NCBI RefSeq assembly: GCF_004798935.1
Contig: NZ_RAHT01000003.1
Span: 124,001 to 188,000 of the forward strand
Direction: 5' to 3'
DNA from: Ningiella ruwaisensis
Lineage (GTDB): Bacteria > Pseudomonadota > Gammaproteobacteria > Enterobacterales > Alteromonadaceae
DNA length: 64,000 bases
Position numbers and translations under genes: made by a program. The notes under the pieces were generated by a model. It searched no databases. It was not told the DNA's origin and saw only the letters and a program-made list of their open reading frames with translations. Numbering within the stretch: position 1 is the first letter of the stretch; the number at the start of each line of letters is the position of its first letter. Below are positions 43,285 to 52,938 of the stretch, in pieces.

Positions 43285-44835
43285 ATGCCACGTAATAAAA
43301 CGACAATTGATAGGGAAGTCACTTTTCATGCATCTGAGCAACTGGTTTCTACCACCGATAAACGTGGAGTGATCACTTATGCCAACGATGTATTTTGCAA
43401 GGTAGCAGGTTACAAAAAAGAAGAGCTTGTTGGGCACAGCCACAATATTGTTCGCCATCCAGATATGCCAAAAGCCGCATTTAAAGATATGTGGGATCAC
43501 CTTAAACAGGGTAATTCATGGCAAGGTGTTGTTAAAAACCGCTGTAAAGACGGCTCGTACTATTGGGTAGACGCGTTTGTTACGCCTATTTATGAAAACA
43601 ATCACTTAGTCGGCTATCAATCGGTACGCGTAAAGCCAAAAGCGGAGCAAGTTGAACGAGCAGAGTCCTTGTATGCTCGCGTTAATGCCGGAAAACGCGC
43701 CAATAAGTGGCAATTCAGCTATGGGCAAAAAGTAGCGGCTTTTGTGGCTATATTCACAGGGCTTTGCATTTTAAGTTTTGCAGCATCAGGATGGGCGGGC
43801 GCTTTGGCGTTGTTTCTCTTATGTGCAAGCGGACTGTTCATTTTTTACTCTGAATTGATACAAACTCCCAAGCTGGCTGAAAAGCTAAAATCGGAATACG
43901 AGAGCGTGAGCCGTTTTGTTCTCTCTGGTAGTGGCACAACAGGGATTGTGAATTTCCATATTGGTATGCAAAAAGCCATGCAGCGAACAATTATTGGCAG
44001 AACGCAAGATGCCTCTAAACGAATAGAAGTCATTGCGGATCGCACCTTACAAATTGCCCAGCAGACTAATCAAGGTATTGCGCAACAACAGCAGGAAATG
44101 CAGGCAATCACACAAGCCATAGAAAATATGCGCTCTGGCAGTGAGTCTGTTGTGCAAAGTACTGCGCAAACGAATGAAAGTGTTGAGAGTACTAATATGC
44201 AGTGTGCAAACGCACAAGCATTGATAATTCGAGGCCGTGACGGTGTGTCGAGCTTATCGGATATCGTTGACCAGGCAGCGGCCACGGCTGATTCTCTGAT
44301 GCAGGCCTCAGACATGGTTGCACAAACTATTTCTGAAATAGAATCTATTGCCGACCAAACGAATTTACTGGCGCTCAACGCTGCAATTGAAGCGGCTCGC
44401 GCTGGCGAAAGCGGCAGGGGCTTTTCGGTGGTGGCAGATGAAGTAAGGGCGCTTTCAACACGTACGCAAGAATCAGCAGCACGTACTATTAACAGCACCA
44501 ATACAATGCGGGATACCTTGCAAGAATGGGTTAAAAAAATGCACTTTTCGCGCGATACGGCAATGCAAAGCGCTGAACAAGCGAACGAATCAGCAGACAG
44601 CATTGCTACCATTTACGGAATGATCGATAACATCAGTCAGCTTCTTGAGGGGATCATGAAAGCGAGCGATGCGCAAAATCAAAACTGCTTGCAGGTTAAA
44701 AGCAGCGTGGAGGCGATTTTGGCCGTGGCTAATCAAAATGCTGATATGGCGAATGATTTGCAGAACAACGCCAAAACGCTAGACGATAACATTAAAATGC
44801 TTAGTGGTTTGGCAAGTACATTTGATGCGAGCTAG
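43285..44835 (+). CDS. Aer-like PAS chemotaxis transducer
   Basis: A 516-aa energy or redox taxis receptor. The N-terminal PAS domain (residues about 15-125: [46 protein letters not shown]) is of the FAD-binding Aer kind. Two adjacent membrane helices follow (about 150-195, [18 protein letters not shown] and [16 protein letters not shown]), then the cytoplasmic coiled coil with the tip [18 protein letters not shown] and [15 protein letters not shown]. No periplasmic domain is present, so the signal is internal. Confidence 0.92.
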   Translation: MPRNKTTIDREVTFHASEQLVSTTDKRGVITYANDVFCKVAGYKKEELVGHSHNIVRHPDMPKAAFKDMWDHLKQGNSWQGVVKNRCKDGSYYWVDAFVTPIYENNHLVGYQSVRVKPKAEQVERAESLYARVNAGKRANKWQFSYGQKVAAFVAIFTGLCILSFAASGWAGALALFLLCASGLFIFYSELIQTPKLAEKLKSEYESVSRFVLSGSGTTGIVNFHIGMQKAMQRTIIGRTQDASKRIEVIADRTLQIAQQTNQGIAQQQQEMQAITQAIENMRSGSESVVQSTAQTNESVESTNMQCANAQALIIRGRDGVSSLSDIVDQAAATADSLMQASDMVAQTISEIESIADQTNLLALNAAIEAARAGESGRGFSVVADEVRALSTRTQESAARTINSTNTMRDTLQEWVKKMHFSRDTAMQSAEQANESADSIATIYGMIDNISQLLEGIMKASDAQNQNCLQVKSSVEAILAVANQNADMANDLQNNAKTLDDNIKMLSGLASTFDAS

Positions 44836-44871
44836 CTATTAAATAGCACGGGTGAACTTTAACCTTGAAGC

Positions 44872-45465
44872 TTAAAAGCGGCCAATACAAAATCGGTAGT
44901 GGCCGCTTTGTAAATATAAGGCTTTAGAATATTTTGCGGCTTTATTTTTATTACTGTCAGTATTTTCAGTACTGGCAGACTCATCCACCTCTTGCGCTGC
45001 TTCTACCCAGCGGTAGAGCACATTTTGATGCACTCGCGCCCACAAATTACGGCGCACATTGCAGTATGGTACCAGGCTCTCTTCGAATTTACGAAGTTCA
45101 ACCGGATGGGCGTCGCTAAGGGTAAATCTATCTCCAGTTTGAGTAATTACTTCAATGCCTGAATCGGTTTTTTTGTGGTCGATAATGACAAAAGGTACGT
45201 CTTCAACGGTGATGCCAATTTTTTCAACGGGCGTGACTAAAAAGTAATCCTCATTTTCTTTTTTTATTACGCTTGCAAACAGTTTAACCAGCGCTTCACG
45301 CGTGAAAGGAGTGCCCTCGTGCCACCACTGGCCATTGCGCTTAATGACAAGGTTCATATTGCCGCAAAATTCCGGATCCCATTTCTCAACGGGAGGCAAT
45401 GAACGAGATTTAGCACCTGTGTCGGTGCTATCCTCTATGCTTTGTTGTATGGCTTTTAAGTCCAT
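44872..45465 (-). CDS. DUF1285 family protein
   Basis: A 197-aa cytoplasmic protein of the DUF1285 family: WDPEFCGNMNLVIKRNGQWWHEGTPFTREALVKLF at the N-terminal side, then EDYFLVTPVEKIGITVEDVPFV. Structures in the family show beta-rich folds; the function is unknown. Compared with typical members it has an extra Ser/Lys-rich linker and a C-terminal tail. The tail codons coincide with a 10-bp inverted repeat (44875-44884 and 44900-44909) that may serve as terminator for the converging transducer gene. Confidence 0.82.
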   Translation of the reverse strand: MDLKAIQQSIEDSTDTGAKSRSLPPVEKWDPEFCGNMNLVIKRNGQWWHEGTPFTREALVKLFASVIKKENEDYFLVTPVEKIGITVEDVPFVIIDHKKTDSGIEVITQTGDRFTLSDAHPVELRKFEESLVPYCNVRRNLWARVHQNVLYRWVEAAQEVDESASTENTDSNKNKAAKYSKALYLQSGHYRFCIGRF

Positions 45466-45496
45466 AATGGCGGCTTTTATAGCTTAACTGGCGCGA

Positions 45497-46381
45497 CTAT
45501 TGTCGCGCTTCCAATTCTGCTTTTACATCGCGAAGGATGTCTTTTAGCCTGCGCATATTGTCGGGGCCCATTCGAATCATCTGTTTTTGTGGCTCTGAGA
45601 GACTTTCTAGCTTCGGATCCGCAAATTTGTACATCACGCTGTCTGAATACACTTCAATGGGCACAGGCACCTGAGGCGTATCTAGCAGCTCATTAATCGC
45701 TTTAATGACGGTCTCATCCAGTGACTCTCCCGGACGCGCAATTTCAGCAAATTTTTCTTCCAGAGTCGGTTTGTAGCTGTCATACACATTTAACAGCGCT
45801 TCGGTGTCTGACTCTTCTATGGCGTCAATATACGGGCTGTAGCGCTGAAAGCTAGTACGATCTATCCACATTTTATCGGCTTGAGTATAAACACTAAAGC
45901 CTCGGTCGGGCGGGGTAAACAAATTGTCTTTAATAGTAATTTCTTCATTTGCCAAATTATTCACATTAATGACAAATTTCTGCAGTAGCGCCTCGTCAAC
46001 CAGCAGTTTTGTTAACTCCGGACTTTTGATGGCTTCCATCACGGCAGCTTTTACCGCAACATCGCTCATATCAAGCACTACATCCTCGGCATCTTCAATG
46101 ATGGGTTCGAGCATTTCGACATTTTGCTCTTCTTCACCAATTACCACCTCAGAAGGTATTTGTGGCGCCTCAAAAACCTCTGTTTCGTTATTCTGTTCTT
46201 CCAACGCTTGTTCATCCATGGTTGGTAGTTCTACTTCCTGAGTCGGAACGGGAACAGGTCTTGTTTCAAGCGGGTCTTCACTGCTGGGCCACAACATCAC
46301 TACAAGCACGAGGATCACTAAAACGCCTGCTACAATTAAGTAAGGGCGCATTTGTTGAAACTGACTAGGTGTTTCACTCAT
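45497..46381 (-). CDS. DUF3014 membrane-anchored protein
   Basis: A 294-aa protein with one N-terminal transmembrane helix (LIVAGVLVILVLVVMLWP), an acidic Pro/Glu-rich linker, and a conserved domain typical of DUF3014 (FVINVNNLANEEI, FQRYSPYIDAIEESDTE, VPIEVYSDSVMYKFADP, LSEPQKQMIRMGPDN). It should face the periplasm. Function unknown. The ATG at 46381, with GGTGGAG upstream, is preferred over a GTG four codons earlier. It is 31 bp upstream of the DUF1285 gene and probably co-transcribed with it. Confidence 0.82.
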   Translation of the reverse strand: MSETPSQFQQMRPYLIVAGVLVILVLVVMLWPSSEDPLETRPVPVPTQEVELPTMDEQALEEQNNETEVFEAPQIPSEVVIGEEEQNVEMLEPIIEDAEDVVLDMSDVAVKAAVMEAIKSPELTKLLVDEALLQKFVINVNNLANEEITIKDNLFTPPDRGFSVYTQADKMWIDRTSFQRYSPYIDAIEESDTEALLNVYDSYKPTLEEKFAEIARPGESLDETVIKAINELLDTPQVPVPIEVYSDSVMYKFADPKLESLSEPQKQMIRMGPDNMRRLKDILRDVKAELEARQ

Positions 46382-46701
46382 ATATTTCTCCACCGCGTTT
46401 AAACCGGATAAGATATTCGTAATCAGGTCTGTTTAATTATTTCTATCTCAAATACATCCTACATGTTTATACATAGTATTGACTATTCAAAATTCAATTA
46501 ATTCCTTTGTTTTTATAAGGATTTTCCACCAGAAGGTTTAAAAGATATGTAATAAAGCTGAATCATGCTGAAGAAACATAGCCAGACTTGAGTGTCATAT
46601 ATAACGACACTGACAAAAAGGGCCGCTATAAAGCGACCCATCGTTTCAACAAGTGAATTACTTGCCTTATGAATAACTAAACCTTACAGATAAGGCTTGA
46701 T
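46382..46701. other. Intergenic region
   Basis: About 320 bp between two minus-strand genes. It contains the terminator of the lipoprotein gene (46614-46639) and an AT-rich stretch that should hold the DUF3014 promoter. No ORF was recognised. Confidence 0.4.
46614..46639 (-). terminator. Terminator of lipoprotein gene
   Basis: Imperfect 8-bp stem GGGTCGCT / AGCGGCCC (minus strand) followed by TTTTTGTC. Confidence 0.65.
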
Positions 46702-47076
46702 TTAGCATTCAGAAGGGTCGCCACCGGTTTGCTCTTTTAACTTGATGCAAGCCTGTTTCGCTTTTTCAGCAGCACTTGTTTTAGCATCTTCCAGTTTTTC
46801 TTCGCCATCTTTAAGTAGTTCGTCAGCTTTCTCTTCGCTATCTTCTAAAAGTTGGTTTGCTTTCTCTTTACCCTCTTCCATCATTCTATTTGCGTCGTCT
46901 GCCATTTCTGACGCTTTATCTTTTGCAGAATCATATGCATCTGCACTTTCTTCTTGCGCTTGTTCCAGCATTTGTTGCGCATCTTCGTTAGATTCTTCGG
47001 GTGCATCGCTGCACGCTGCTAAGCCGAAAAGACTGATAAGCGCAATAAATGCAATTTTTGTTTTTAGTGTTAACAT
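46702..47076 (-). CDS. Small acidic coiled-coil lipoprotein
   Basis: A 124-aa lipoprotein: signal peptide with lipobox LAAC (Cys22), then an Ala/Glu/Lys-rich heptad-like helix from about 35 to 110, ending in a two-cysteine tail (CIKLKEQTGGDPSEC). It should be anchored in the inner or outer membrane. Repeated motifs EEKADELLKDGEEKLEDAK suggest a long coiled coil. AAGGAAGAC provides the ribosome site. Function unknown. Confidence 0.75.
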   Translation of the reverse strand: MLTLKTKIAFIALISLFGLAACSDAPEESNEDAQQMLEQAQEESADAYDSAKDKASEMADDANRMMEEGKEKANQLLEDSEEKADELLKDGEEKLEDAKTSAAEKAKQACIKLKEQTGGDPSEC

Positions 47077-47256
47077 CGTTGGTCTTCCTTAATCATGTTT
47101 AAGTGGTGTTGCTTTATTTTAACGTAAAGCGTTTGGAGCATATCACTATTTGTACTTCATTCAAGTGACTCAAATCTGCGTCAGGTGTCGCTTAAAGCGC
47201 AAGTTACACCAAAATGAACCCATCACAATACAATGCGTAAAGATTAGGGTTTACCT

Positions 47257-47589
47257 ATGATTAGCAGAGCAGAGCAAAGCATGCACAAATTTAAAATCGA
47301 TAAAATAAAAAGCGCTTCGATGAAAATCACCAAGCTTGAAGTTCAATCTTTTGAGATGAATGTGTATTTAGTAAAGCTTTATACGCACGACACAGAAGGC
47401 TTTGTTTACGACGCTTCAGACAAACCCATGCGCTTTCACAACTCTCAGCAAATTCGCGACGCCTTTGAGCATTGCGAGGTGGACGAAGCAGTCATGATCC
47501 ACGATTCGCCCTATGATGAAATGATTGGCAATCCTAACAAGCCAGAGCCTTCTATGGCGATGCCTTTTTCTATGCAGCAGCCATATTAG
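47257..47589 (+). CDS. DUF6482-like small protein
   Basis: A 110-aa cytoplasmic protein. MKITKLEVQSFEMNVYLVKLYT followed by DASDKPMRFHNSQQIRDAF and a C-terminal HDSPYDEMIG matches the small DUF6482 type found in marine gammaproteobacteria. An internal ATG at MKITKLE (codon 22) could be the true start, which would give about 89 aa. Function unknown. Confidence 0.6.
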   Translation: MISRAEQSMHKFKIDKIKSASMKITKLEVQSFEMNVYLVKLYTHDTEGFVYDASDKPMRFHNSQQIRDAFEHCEVDEAVMIHDSPYDEMIGNPNKPEPSMAMPFSMQQPY

Positions 47590-47610
47590 GAATAACGACA
47601 TTCGTAAAGA

Positions 47611-48660
47611 TTATTCCGCTTTCTTATCTTGAGCGAGCAGCGTTTCTAAGCTCTGTTCGCGTTTTTCAATTTGCGCTTTTAACTTGTCCTTATCGTCACC
47701 TTCTGCGCTTTTAAGCTTTTCTTTCAGGGCGAGGATTTTCCCTTTCAAGGTTTCGACCTGCTTTTCTTTGCTCTCCGCTTCTTCTGCTTTATCGAAGATT
47801 ATCTCTTCAGGTAGAGTATCATTTTCACGTTTTTCTGCGTATAGGCGACGATCCTGCTTTGGGATAACCGGCGGTTTATCATCCATGCGCCGCTGATTCA
47901 TAAAGCTTGGCGAAACAATCTCAATGCCGTTTTCATGCAAGGTGTTTAATACCGCGCCCATGAGGCGAGAGCGCGCTGAAATCATGCTTTTTATTTCTGT
48001 GAGCAAGCCGGAGATACGGTAAGTAATCGAAAAATCGCCCAGTTCCAGAATTTGCACAAACGGTTCTTGAAGTTCAATATCGTTAGCCGCTTGCAGTAAG
48101 AGTTTTTCAATGTGCGAATGATGCAGATCATAGCCTAAGGACAGAGTGGTTGAGATAATGGTTCCCGAGGAGCGCACCACAGTTATTGGCTGATTAAGCA
48201 AGTAGGCATTGGTTAGAGCAATCAATTCTCGCTGCTCGGTTTGAATTTCGGTATCAAATAATCCGCGCTCTGTTACGCGCCCGGCATGCTCACCTACTAT
48301 TATAAAATCGCCGGTTCGAAAAGGTTTAGTAAATCTAAACACAATACCTGCCATCACGTTTGCCACTAAAGAAGTGGACGAAAATGCGATCACACCGGAG
48401 AGTAAAATTCCGATCAAAGCTAAAATCTGATTGCGAATACTCGGCTCTAGCGGCAGAGCTATCACTAAAGCAATGATCGCGATAACATAGAATAACAGCA
48501 AAATTAGCTGTCTGGAAAAGCGTTTTGATACCTCTAAATGTTTATCGCCTAGTAACAATTTGTGCGCAAGGGGAAGAACAAAAATAACGAGCAATAGCAT
48601 AAGCGCAAAAGGCAGTAATTCTTGTCCTAGAGCAAATATAGAGTGAATGAGATCCTGCAT
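47611..48660 (-). CDS. MscS-family mechanosensitive channel
   Basis: Small-conductance mechanosensitive channel that releases solutes on osmotic downshock. It has N-terminal membrane helices, a pore-lining TM3 (GVIAFSSTSLVANVMAGIVF) followed by FRTGDFIIVGEHAGRVTERGLFDTEI, the beta domain typical of MscS, then an alpha-beta domain and a charged coiled-coil tail. The start is uncertain: the ATG at 48660 avoids overlap with the upstream DUF3750 gene, while in-frame ATGs up to 48768 overlap it. About 349 aa. Confidence 0.87.
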   Translation of the reverse strand: MQDLIHSIFALGQELLPFALMLLLVIFVLPLAHKLLLGDKHLEVSKRFSRQLILLLFYVIAIIALVIALPLEPSIRNQILALIGILLSGVIAFSSTSLVANVMAGIVFRFTKPFRTGDFIIVGEHAGRVTERGLFDTEIQTEQRELIALTNAYLLNQPITVVRSSGTIISTTLSLGYDLHHSHIEKLLLQAANDIELQEPFVQILELGDFSITYRISGLLTEIKSMISARSRLMGAVLNTLHENGIEIVSPSFMNQRRMDDKPPVIPKQDRRLYAEKRENDTLPEEIIFDKAEEAESKEKQVETLKGKILALKEKLKSAEGDDKDKLKAQIEKREQSLETLLAQDKKAE

Positions 48661-48718
48661 TTGATAAATCGGTCCTTGTTGTGTTGTTCGCTGTTCGATG
48701 AGCTTGGACAGCTTATAG

Positions 48719-49273
48719 CTAATCAGCGTAACCACTTCCAATCGCATTAAATGGCATTTTAAGCTCAAGCGCTGGAATTTCTTTACCTAACCAGGCTGGA
48801 AAGGTGTTGCTGTTTGGGCCTGGCACCAGAGTATATTCATTTGCGTAGGGATAACGCTCTACCGCAGCATATATTTGTGGGATAAGCGTTTTGGCTCTGT
48901 CTCCCTGAATAGATAGGATCTTCTCCGGCTTTGCGCCATACCAAAATCGATCGGGAGTATCGGTGGTGTAGCTTCTTAGCGCGGGTAAACCGCTATCGAC
49001 TCGCCAGCCAACCACTTCATACACGGTATATTCGGGAGCTTGTTCTTCTTTAACGGCAACCCAAGTATGCACTGCAAACCAGCCACGCCAACTAAAAGCA
49101 TCTGCCGCATAAAATTCAATAACCGCTTGTGGCGTCGTTTCAGGTTTAGGTGCAATACCTGCTGGCTCACGCGATGCTGTGCGCCAGTCAGAATTGCTGC
49201 ATGCACTTAGCAGAAAAACAGCTATGACTATACTCAGGTAATGTAAAAATGTTTGTTTTCGTTTGTGGTACAT
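48719..49273 (-). CDS. DUF3750-family lipoprotein
   Basis: A 184-aa lipoprotein with lipobox LSAC (Cys25) and a DUF3750-type domain: WRGWFAVHTWVAVKE, YEVVGWRVDSGLPALRS, DRFWYGAKPEKIL, YANEYTLVPGPNSNTFPAWLGKEIP. The protein stops soon after the region equivalent to AIGKDY, so it is shorter than many members that carry a longer C-terminal part. It lies immediately upstream of the MscS gene on the same strand. Function unknown. Confidence 0.78.
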   Translation of the reverse strand: MYHKRKQTFLHYLSIVIAVFLLSACSNSDWRTASREPAGIAPKPETTPQAVIEFYAADAFSWRGWFAVHTWVAVKEEQAPEYTVYEVVGWRVDSGLPALRSYTTDTPDRFWYGAKPEKILSIQGDRAKTLIPQIYAAVERYPYANEYTLVPGPNSNTFPAWLGKEIPALELKMPFNAIGSGYAD

Positions 49274-49295
49274 ATTTTTGATTCAAGTTATTTGT

Positions 49296-50618
49296 TTAAA
49301 GATGCTTTACTACCCGTTCTCGCAGCGCAAACTCACAATTGAGCTTATTTGCCAGTAACACCATACCACTAACTTTACGATTAACCAGTGCAACATCAAA
49401 ATTGGGAGATTCTATTTCACGCTGTTGACGCATCAAGGTCTCGGTTTGTGCATATAAGCGTTTAATTAATCCTGATGACTTGAAATTGTATTGCGAAGTT
49501 TGCAAGCACTCACCTGCAGCAAGCGTTGCTTCGATTATAGTGTTTTGAGTGACTTCTGGCATGCGATCGTAAATAAGTTTCAGTGAGCGAAGGCCTTGCT
49601 CACACAGCTGTCGATTTTGTTCCAGCATGCCGCGCGCGATTAATTTGTAATGAGCAGATAAGTCCTTCGGCAATGATTTACACGCGCCAAAGTCTAATAA
49701 GGCAATTTGCCGGGATTGTGGCAAGTATAAATAGTTGGCAAAGTTGGGGTCGCTTTGAATAAATCCATACGTGAAAAGCTCATTTAACAACAGATCAAAC
49801 AGGTGTTGGATGATTTGGCTGCGCTCGTTCTCTGCTCTATATTGCACATTATCCAGACTCTCCCCTTCAATAAATGACATACACAGTATTGCCTTATTTG
49901 ACAAAGGGTCATAAATTTCTGGTACCACAAAACGCGTATCCTCGGCCAAATGGGTAGAAAAAGAGCGGATATATTGCGCTTCTTGTTCGTAATCTGCTTC
50001 AGTTTTTAACTGCGCTTTTGCCTCGAGTAAAATTGAATCAAGATCAAAATCTTTGGGAAGTATTCCGCTTAAACGAAGCAAACGGCCAACATTGTTAACA
50101 TCACTGTCTATGCTTTTTACCACTCCAGGATACTGGACTTTTACCGCCAGCCATTGGCCGCTTTTCAATTGTGCTTTGTGTACTTGCCCAATGGAAGCTG
50201 ATGCAACCGGCTCAAAACTAAAATATTTAAAGTGAGAATCCCAGTTATTTCCCCAATGTGTATTGAGTGTTTCAAGCAGTTGAGTCTTTGGCATCAAATC
50301 TGCGCCTTCTCTTAAACGCTTTAATATTGGCTCCCAGCTTTCAGGTAAAAACTCACCCGCATCCATAGAGATCATCTGCCCAATTTTCATTGCTGCGCCG
50401 CGCATTTCGCTTAGCCTTTTGGCAATACTATTGGCGTTTTGGTCCGACAACAACGCCCGAGATAAGGAGGGTTTCTGTGCTTTAAAAAGTTGTGACGTCG
50501 CGTCTAGCGCAGTTCGGGCAGCGATGGAGCCAAACATACCTGAAAGTTTAAGCCCGCGGGAAAGACTTGTTTGAGGGACGCGGCTACTTGGCTTGTTGTC
50601 TTTTTTATTTTGACTCAT
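49296..50618 (-). CDS. ABC1/UbiB-family atypical kinase
   Basis: A 440-aa UbiB-type kinase-like ATPase. The family-specific KxGQ motif (GAAMKIGQMIS) and the Ala-rich loop (VASASIGQVHKA) precede the ATP lysine (LAVKVQYPG), QSDPNFANYLY supplies the catalytic region, and LLDFGA replaces DFG. UbiB proteins support coenzyme Q synthesis or lipid homeostasis. This shorter stand-alone form lacks the C-terminal membrane helices of UbiB. It sits upstream of the DUF3750 and MscS genes. Confidence 0.87.
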   Translation of the reverse strand: MSQNKKDNKPSSRVPQTSLSRGLKLSGMFGSIAARTALDATSQLFKAQKPSLSRALLSDQNANSIAKRLSEMRGAAMKIGQMISMDAGEFLPESWEPILKRLREGADLMPKTQLLETLNTHWGNNWDSHFKYFSFEPVASASIGQVHKAQLKSGQWLAVKVQYPGVVKSIDSDVNNVGRLLRLSGILPKDFDLDSILLEAKAQLKTEADYEQEAQYIRSFSTHLAEDTRFVVPEIYDPLSNKAILCMSFIEGESLDNVQYRAENERSQIIQHLFDLLLNELFTYGFIQSDPNFANYLYLPQSRQIALLDFGACKSLPKDLSAHYKLIARGMLEQNRQLCEQGLRSLKLIYDRMPEVTQNTIIEATLAAGECLQTSQYNFKSSGLIKRLYAQTETLMRQQREIESPNFDVALVNRKVSGMVLLANKLNCEFALRERVVKHL

Positions 50619-50877
50619 GTATCAGTATTTACTCATTTCGTAAGCAAGCGTGTTAATAAGCAGGCTGTATTCATACGAAGTAATAAGCTAAAAGTATTGC
50701 TTTGATATGCCTTGGCTTGTTGAATGACTCGTTGCAAATAGTGATAGTTTTACCTATCGTGCACGTACGAACGTAACAAGATAAATGCTCAGATGATACC
50801 GATGATTGCGCCTTTACTTTGCAGCGCTTTCATACTCGCTTATAAGCATACGCTGATAAAAATAAAAAGAGAACACG

Positions 50878-52194
50878 ATGACTGAAAACAATATTGAAGA
50901 TAAAACCGAAGATAAAACTAAAGATAAAAGCAAAGCTAAAAGTGATAAACAGGCGCGCCCGCACTTTGATTTGATCCTTTATGGAGCCACGTCTTTCGTC
51001 GGTAAAATAATGGTTGAGTATTTAGCGAGCTTGCCAAGTGATGAAGTAAAATGGGCAATAGCAGCAAGAGATGAAGCTAAACTGAAAGCACTTAAAGCAG
51101 AATTTTCACTTAGCGATAAAATTACTCACTTTGTTGCGGATGCACAAGACGAAGAAGCGCTTAAAAAAATATGCCAGCAAACCAAAGTAATTGTTACCAC
51201 CGTAGGTCCCTACGCGCTTTTTGGTGAAACAATGCTTAAAGTTTGCGCGCAAAGCGGCACCGATTATTGCGACCTTACAGGTGAGCCGCAATGGATTAAA
51301 AAAATGCTCGATAAGTATGAGCAAGATGCCAAAGAGTCTGGCGCACGAATTATTAACTGCGCGGGCTTTGATTCCATCCCCTCTGATTTGGGGGTGTATT
51401 ATACTCAACAGCTTGCTATTGAGCGCACAGGCAAACCTGCCAAGCAAATTAAAATGCGGGTGCGCAAGATTAAAGGTGGTGCGTCTGGCGGCACGGTAGC
51501 AAGCTTGTTGAACGTGCTTAAAGAAGCTGACAGTGACGCTTCTTTGAAAAAACTGTTGGTGAACCCCTACATGCTTTGCCCACAAAATCATGACTTTCAT
51601 GTGCGACAAAAAAATCACAAAAAAGCAGAATATGATGAGCAACTTGGCATATGGACGATGCCCTTTGTGATGGCGGCGATTAATGAGCGGGTGATCCATC
51701 GCAGTAATGCCTTATTAAATAACCGTTACGGCACCGATTTCAAGTACGATGAAGCGATGTCTGCCAAAAAGGCCTCAACTGCTTGGACAACTGCGCTTGG
51801 TTTAGGCGCATTTGTGGCAGCGGCAAGCATTAGCCCAATTCGCAGTTTGCTCGAAAAATACGTTTTGCCGAAACCGGGGGAAGGGCCGAGCAAAAAAGAG
51901 CAGCTTGAAGGCATGTTTGATATGCGTTTTTATGCTTCGCTTAAAGATGAAGATAAATCAGACAGTCAGGATATGTCGGATAATGCACAAATTTTACAGG
52001 TGCAAGTTATTGGGGACAGAGATCCGGGTTATGGGGCTACCGCAAAAATGCTCACTCAGGCTGCGCTTTGCTTGGCAAACGATGTTGAAAGTCTTGAAGG
52101 TGGCTTTTGGACACCAGCTGCTGCCCTTGGCGATCACTTAATTGAACGACTGGCACAACATGCAGGTGTGAAAGTGAGTCGAGTCGATTATTAA
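50878..52194 (+). CDS. Saccharopine dehydrogenase-like NAD(P)-binding protein
   Basis: A 438-aa oxidoreductase. After a lysine/aspartate-rich disordered tail (residues 1-26) comes a Rossmann domain LILYGATSFVGKIMVEYL with IAARDEAKL, then VVGPYALFGE-like TTVGPYALFGETM and CAQSGTDYCDLTGEPQW, the pattern of trans-acting enoyl reductases and related saccharopine dehydrogenase-like proteins. GFDSIPSDLGVYY and the C-terminal GDRDPGYGATAKM are also typical. Substrate likely a lipid or polyketide; unknown here. A bidirectional terminator follows. Confidence 0.85.
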   Translation: MTENNIEDKTEDKTKDKSKAKSDKQARPHFDLILYGATSFVGKIMVEYLASLPSDEVKWAIAARDEAKLKALKAEFSLSDKITHFVADAQDEEALKKICQQTKVIVTTVGPYALFGETMLKVCAQSGTDYCDLTGEPQWIKKMLDKYEQDAKESGARIINCAGFDSIPSDLGVYYTQQLAIERTGKPAKQIKMRVRKIKGGASGGTVASLLNVLKEADSDASLKKLLVNPYMLCPQNHDFHVRQKNHKKAEYDEQLGIWTMPFVMAAINERVIHRSNALLNNRYGTDFKYDEAMSAKKASTAWTTALGLGAFVAAASISPIRSLLEKYVLPKPGEGPSKKEQLEGMFDMRFYASLKDEDKSDSQDMSDNAQILQVQVIGDRDPGYGATAKMLTQAALCLANDVESLEGGFWTPAAALGDHLIERLAQHAGVKVSRVDY

Positions 52195-52213
52195 ACCAAA
52201 CGTTTTTATTAAA

Positions 52214-52243
52214 CACTAAGCGCCTTTAAAAAGGCGCTTAGTG
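52214..52243. terminator. Bidirectional terminator
   Basis: Perfect 13-bp stem CACTAAGCGCCTT/AAGGCGCTTAGTG with a TAAA loop, between converging genes. Confidence 0.8.
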
Positions 52244-52257
52244 CATTTGATTAAGCA

Positions 52258-52674
52258 TTAAACACAGCTAGACAAGTCTTTACTAAGCTCGGTGATAAAC
52301 TTGCCGTTTTTATCGGTGTAGCGATACACCATTACAAGCTCTAGCTCTATAAACGGGCGGAAATTTTCCATCGCACAAAGTTGAGAAATCACATTTTCTT
52401 CAAAGTGCTGTGCCACAAGCTGAGGATTAACTTCTTCTGCGTCAAAGTCTGTAAGCGTATTGTTGTAAATCATATAGTTGGCAAAGGTCGCTACCGAATC
52501 CAATCGTGTATCTGAATCGACCTTAAGTGGGGTTTGCTTATTTAACTCATTGACTAGATCCGTAAGTCCAGACGAAATTAGTCGATTGGATTTTGCTTGA
52601 GCGGGTATGCAAGCAAGTGCTATTGATAGCGTGCTAGCGATTACAAGTGAGGATAAAGCCTGAAGTCGAGTCAT
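52258..52674 (-). CDS. Hypothetical exported protein
   Basis: A 138-aa protein with a Sec signal peptide (SLVIASTLSIALACIPAQA, cleavage before KSNRL) and a mature part of about 110 residues with two cysteines (QLCAM and the final SSCV) that could form a disulfide. The family is not recognised. The mature region is helical then beta-rich (ELELVMVYRYTDKNGKFI). It has its own promoter gap and terminator. Confidence 0.65.
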   Translation of the reverse strand: MTRLQALSSLVIASTLSIALACIPAQAKSNRLISSGLTDLVNELNKQTPLKVDSDTRLDSVATFANYMIYNNTLTDFDAEEVNPQLVAQHFEENVISQLCAMENFRPFIELELVMVYRYTDKNGKFITELSKDLSSCV

Positions 52675-52859
52675 GATAGTTACCTATATAAAAATCTACG
52701 GCGCGAAATAAAACGTGCAGAGCAGTTTTATTGGCGGCTAATTTTTCTATCGGCGTACATAGCATTTGCTTGATAATTAATTGTCTGAATAGTCGTATAT
52801 GTCACTTTTGCATCTGCACGAAAACTTATCCCTTTAATGTTATTAAGTTTTTTATACAA

Positions 52860-52893
52860 AATAAAAAACGCCAAACTCTTCAGTAGTTTGGCG
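52860..52893 (-). terminator. Terminator of DUF885 gene
   Basis: 9-bp stem CGCCAAACT/AGTTTGGCG followed on the minus strand by TTTTTTATTTT. Confidence 0.85.
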
Positions 52894-52938
52894 CCAACTG
52901 ATATTAAGTAACTAATTGCCTTATCTAGGCTAAGTAAG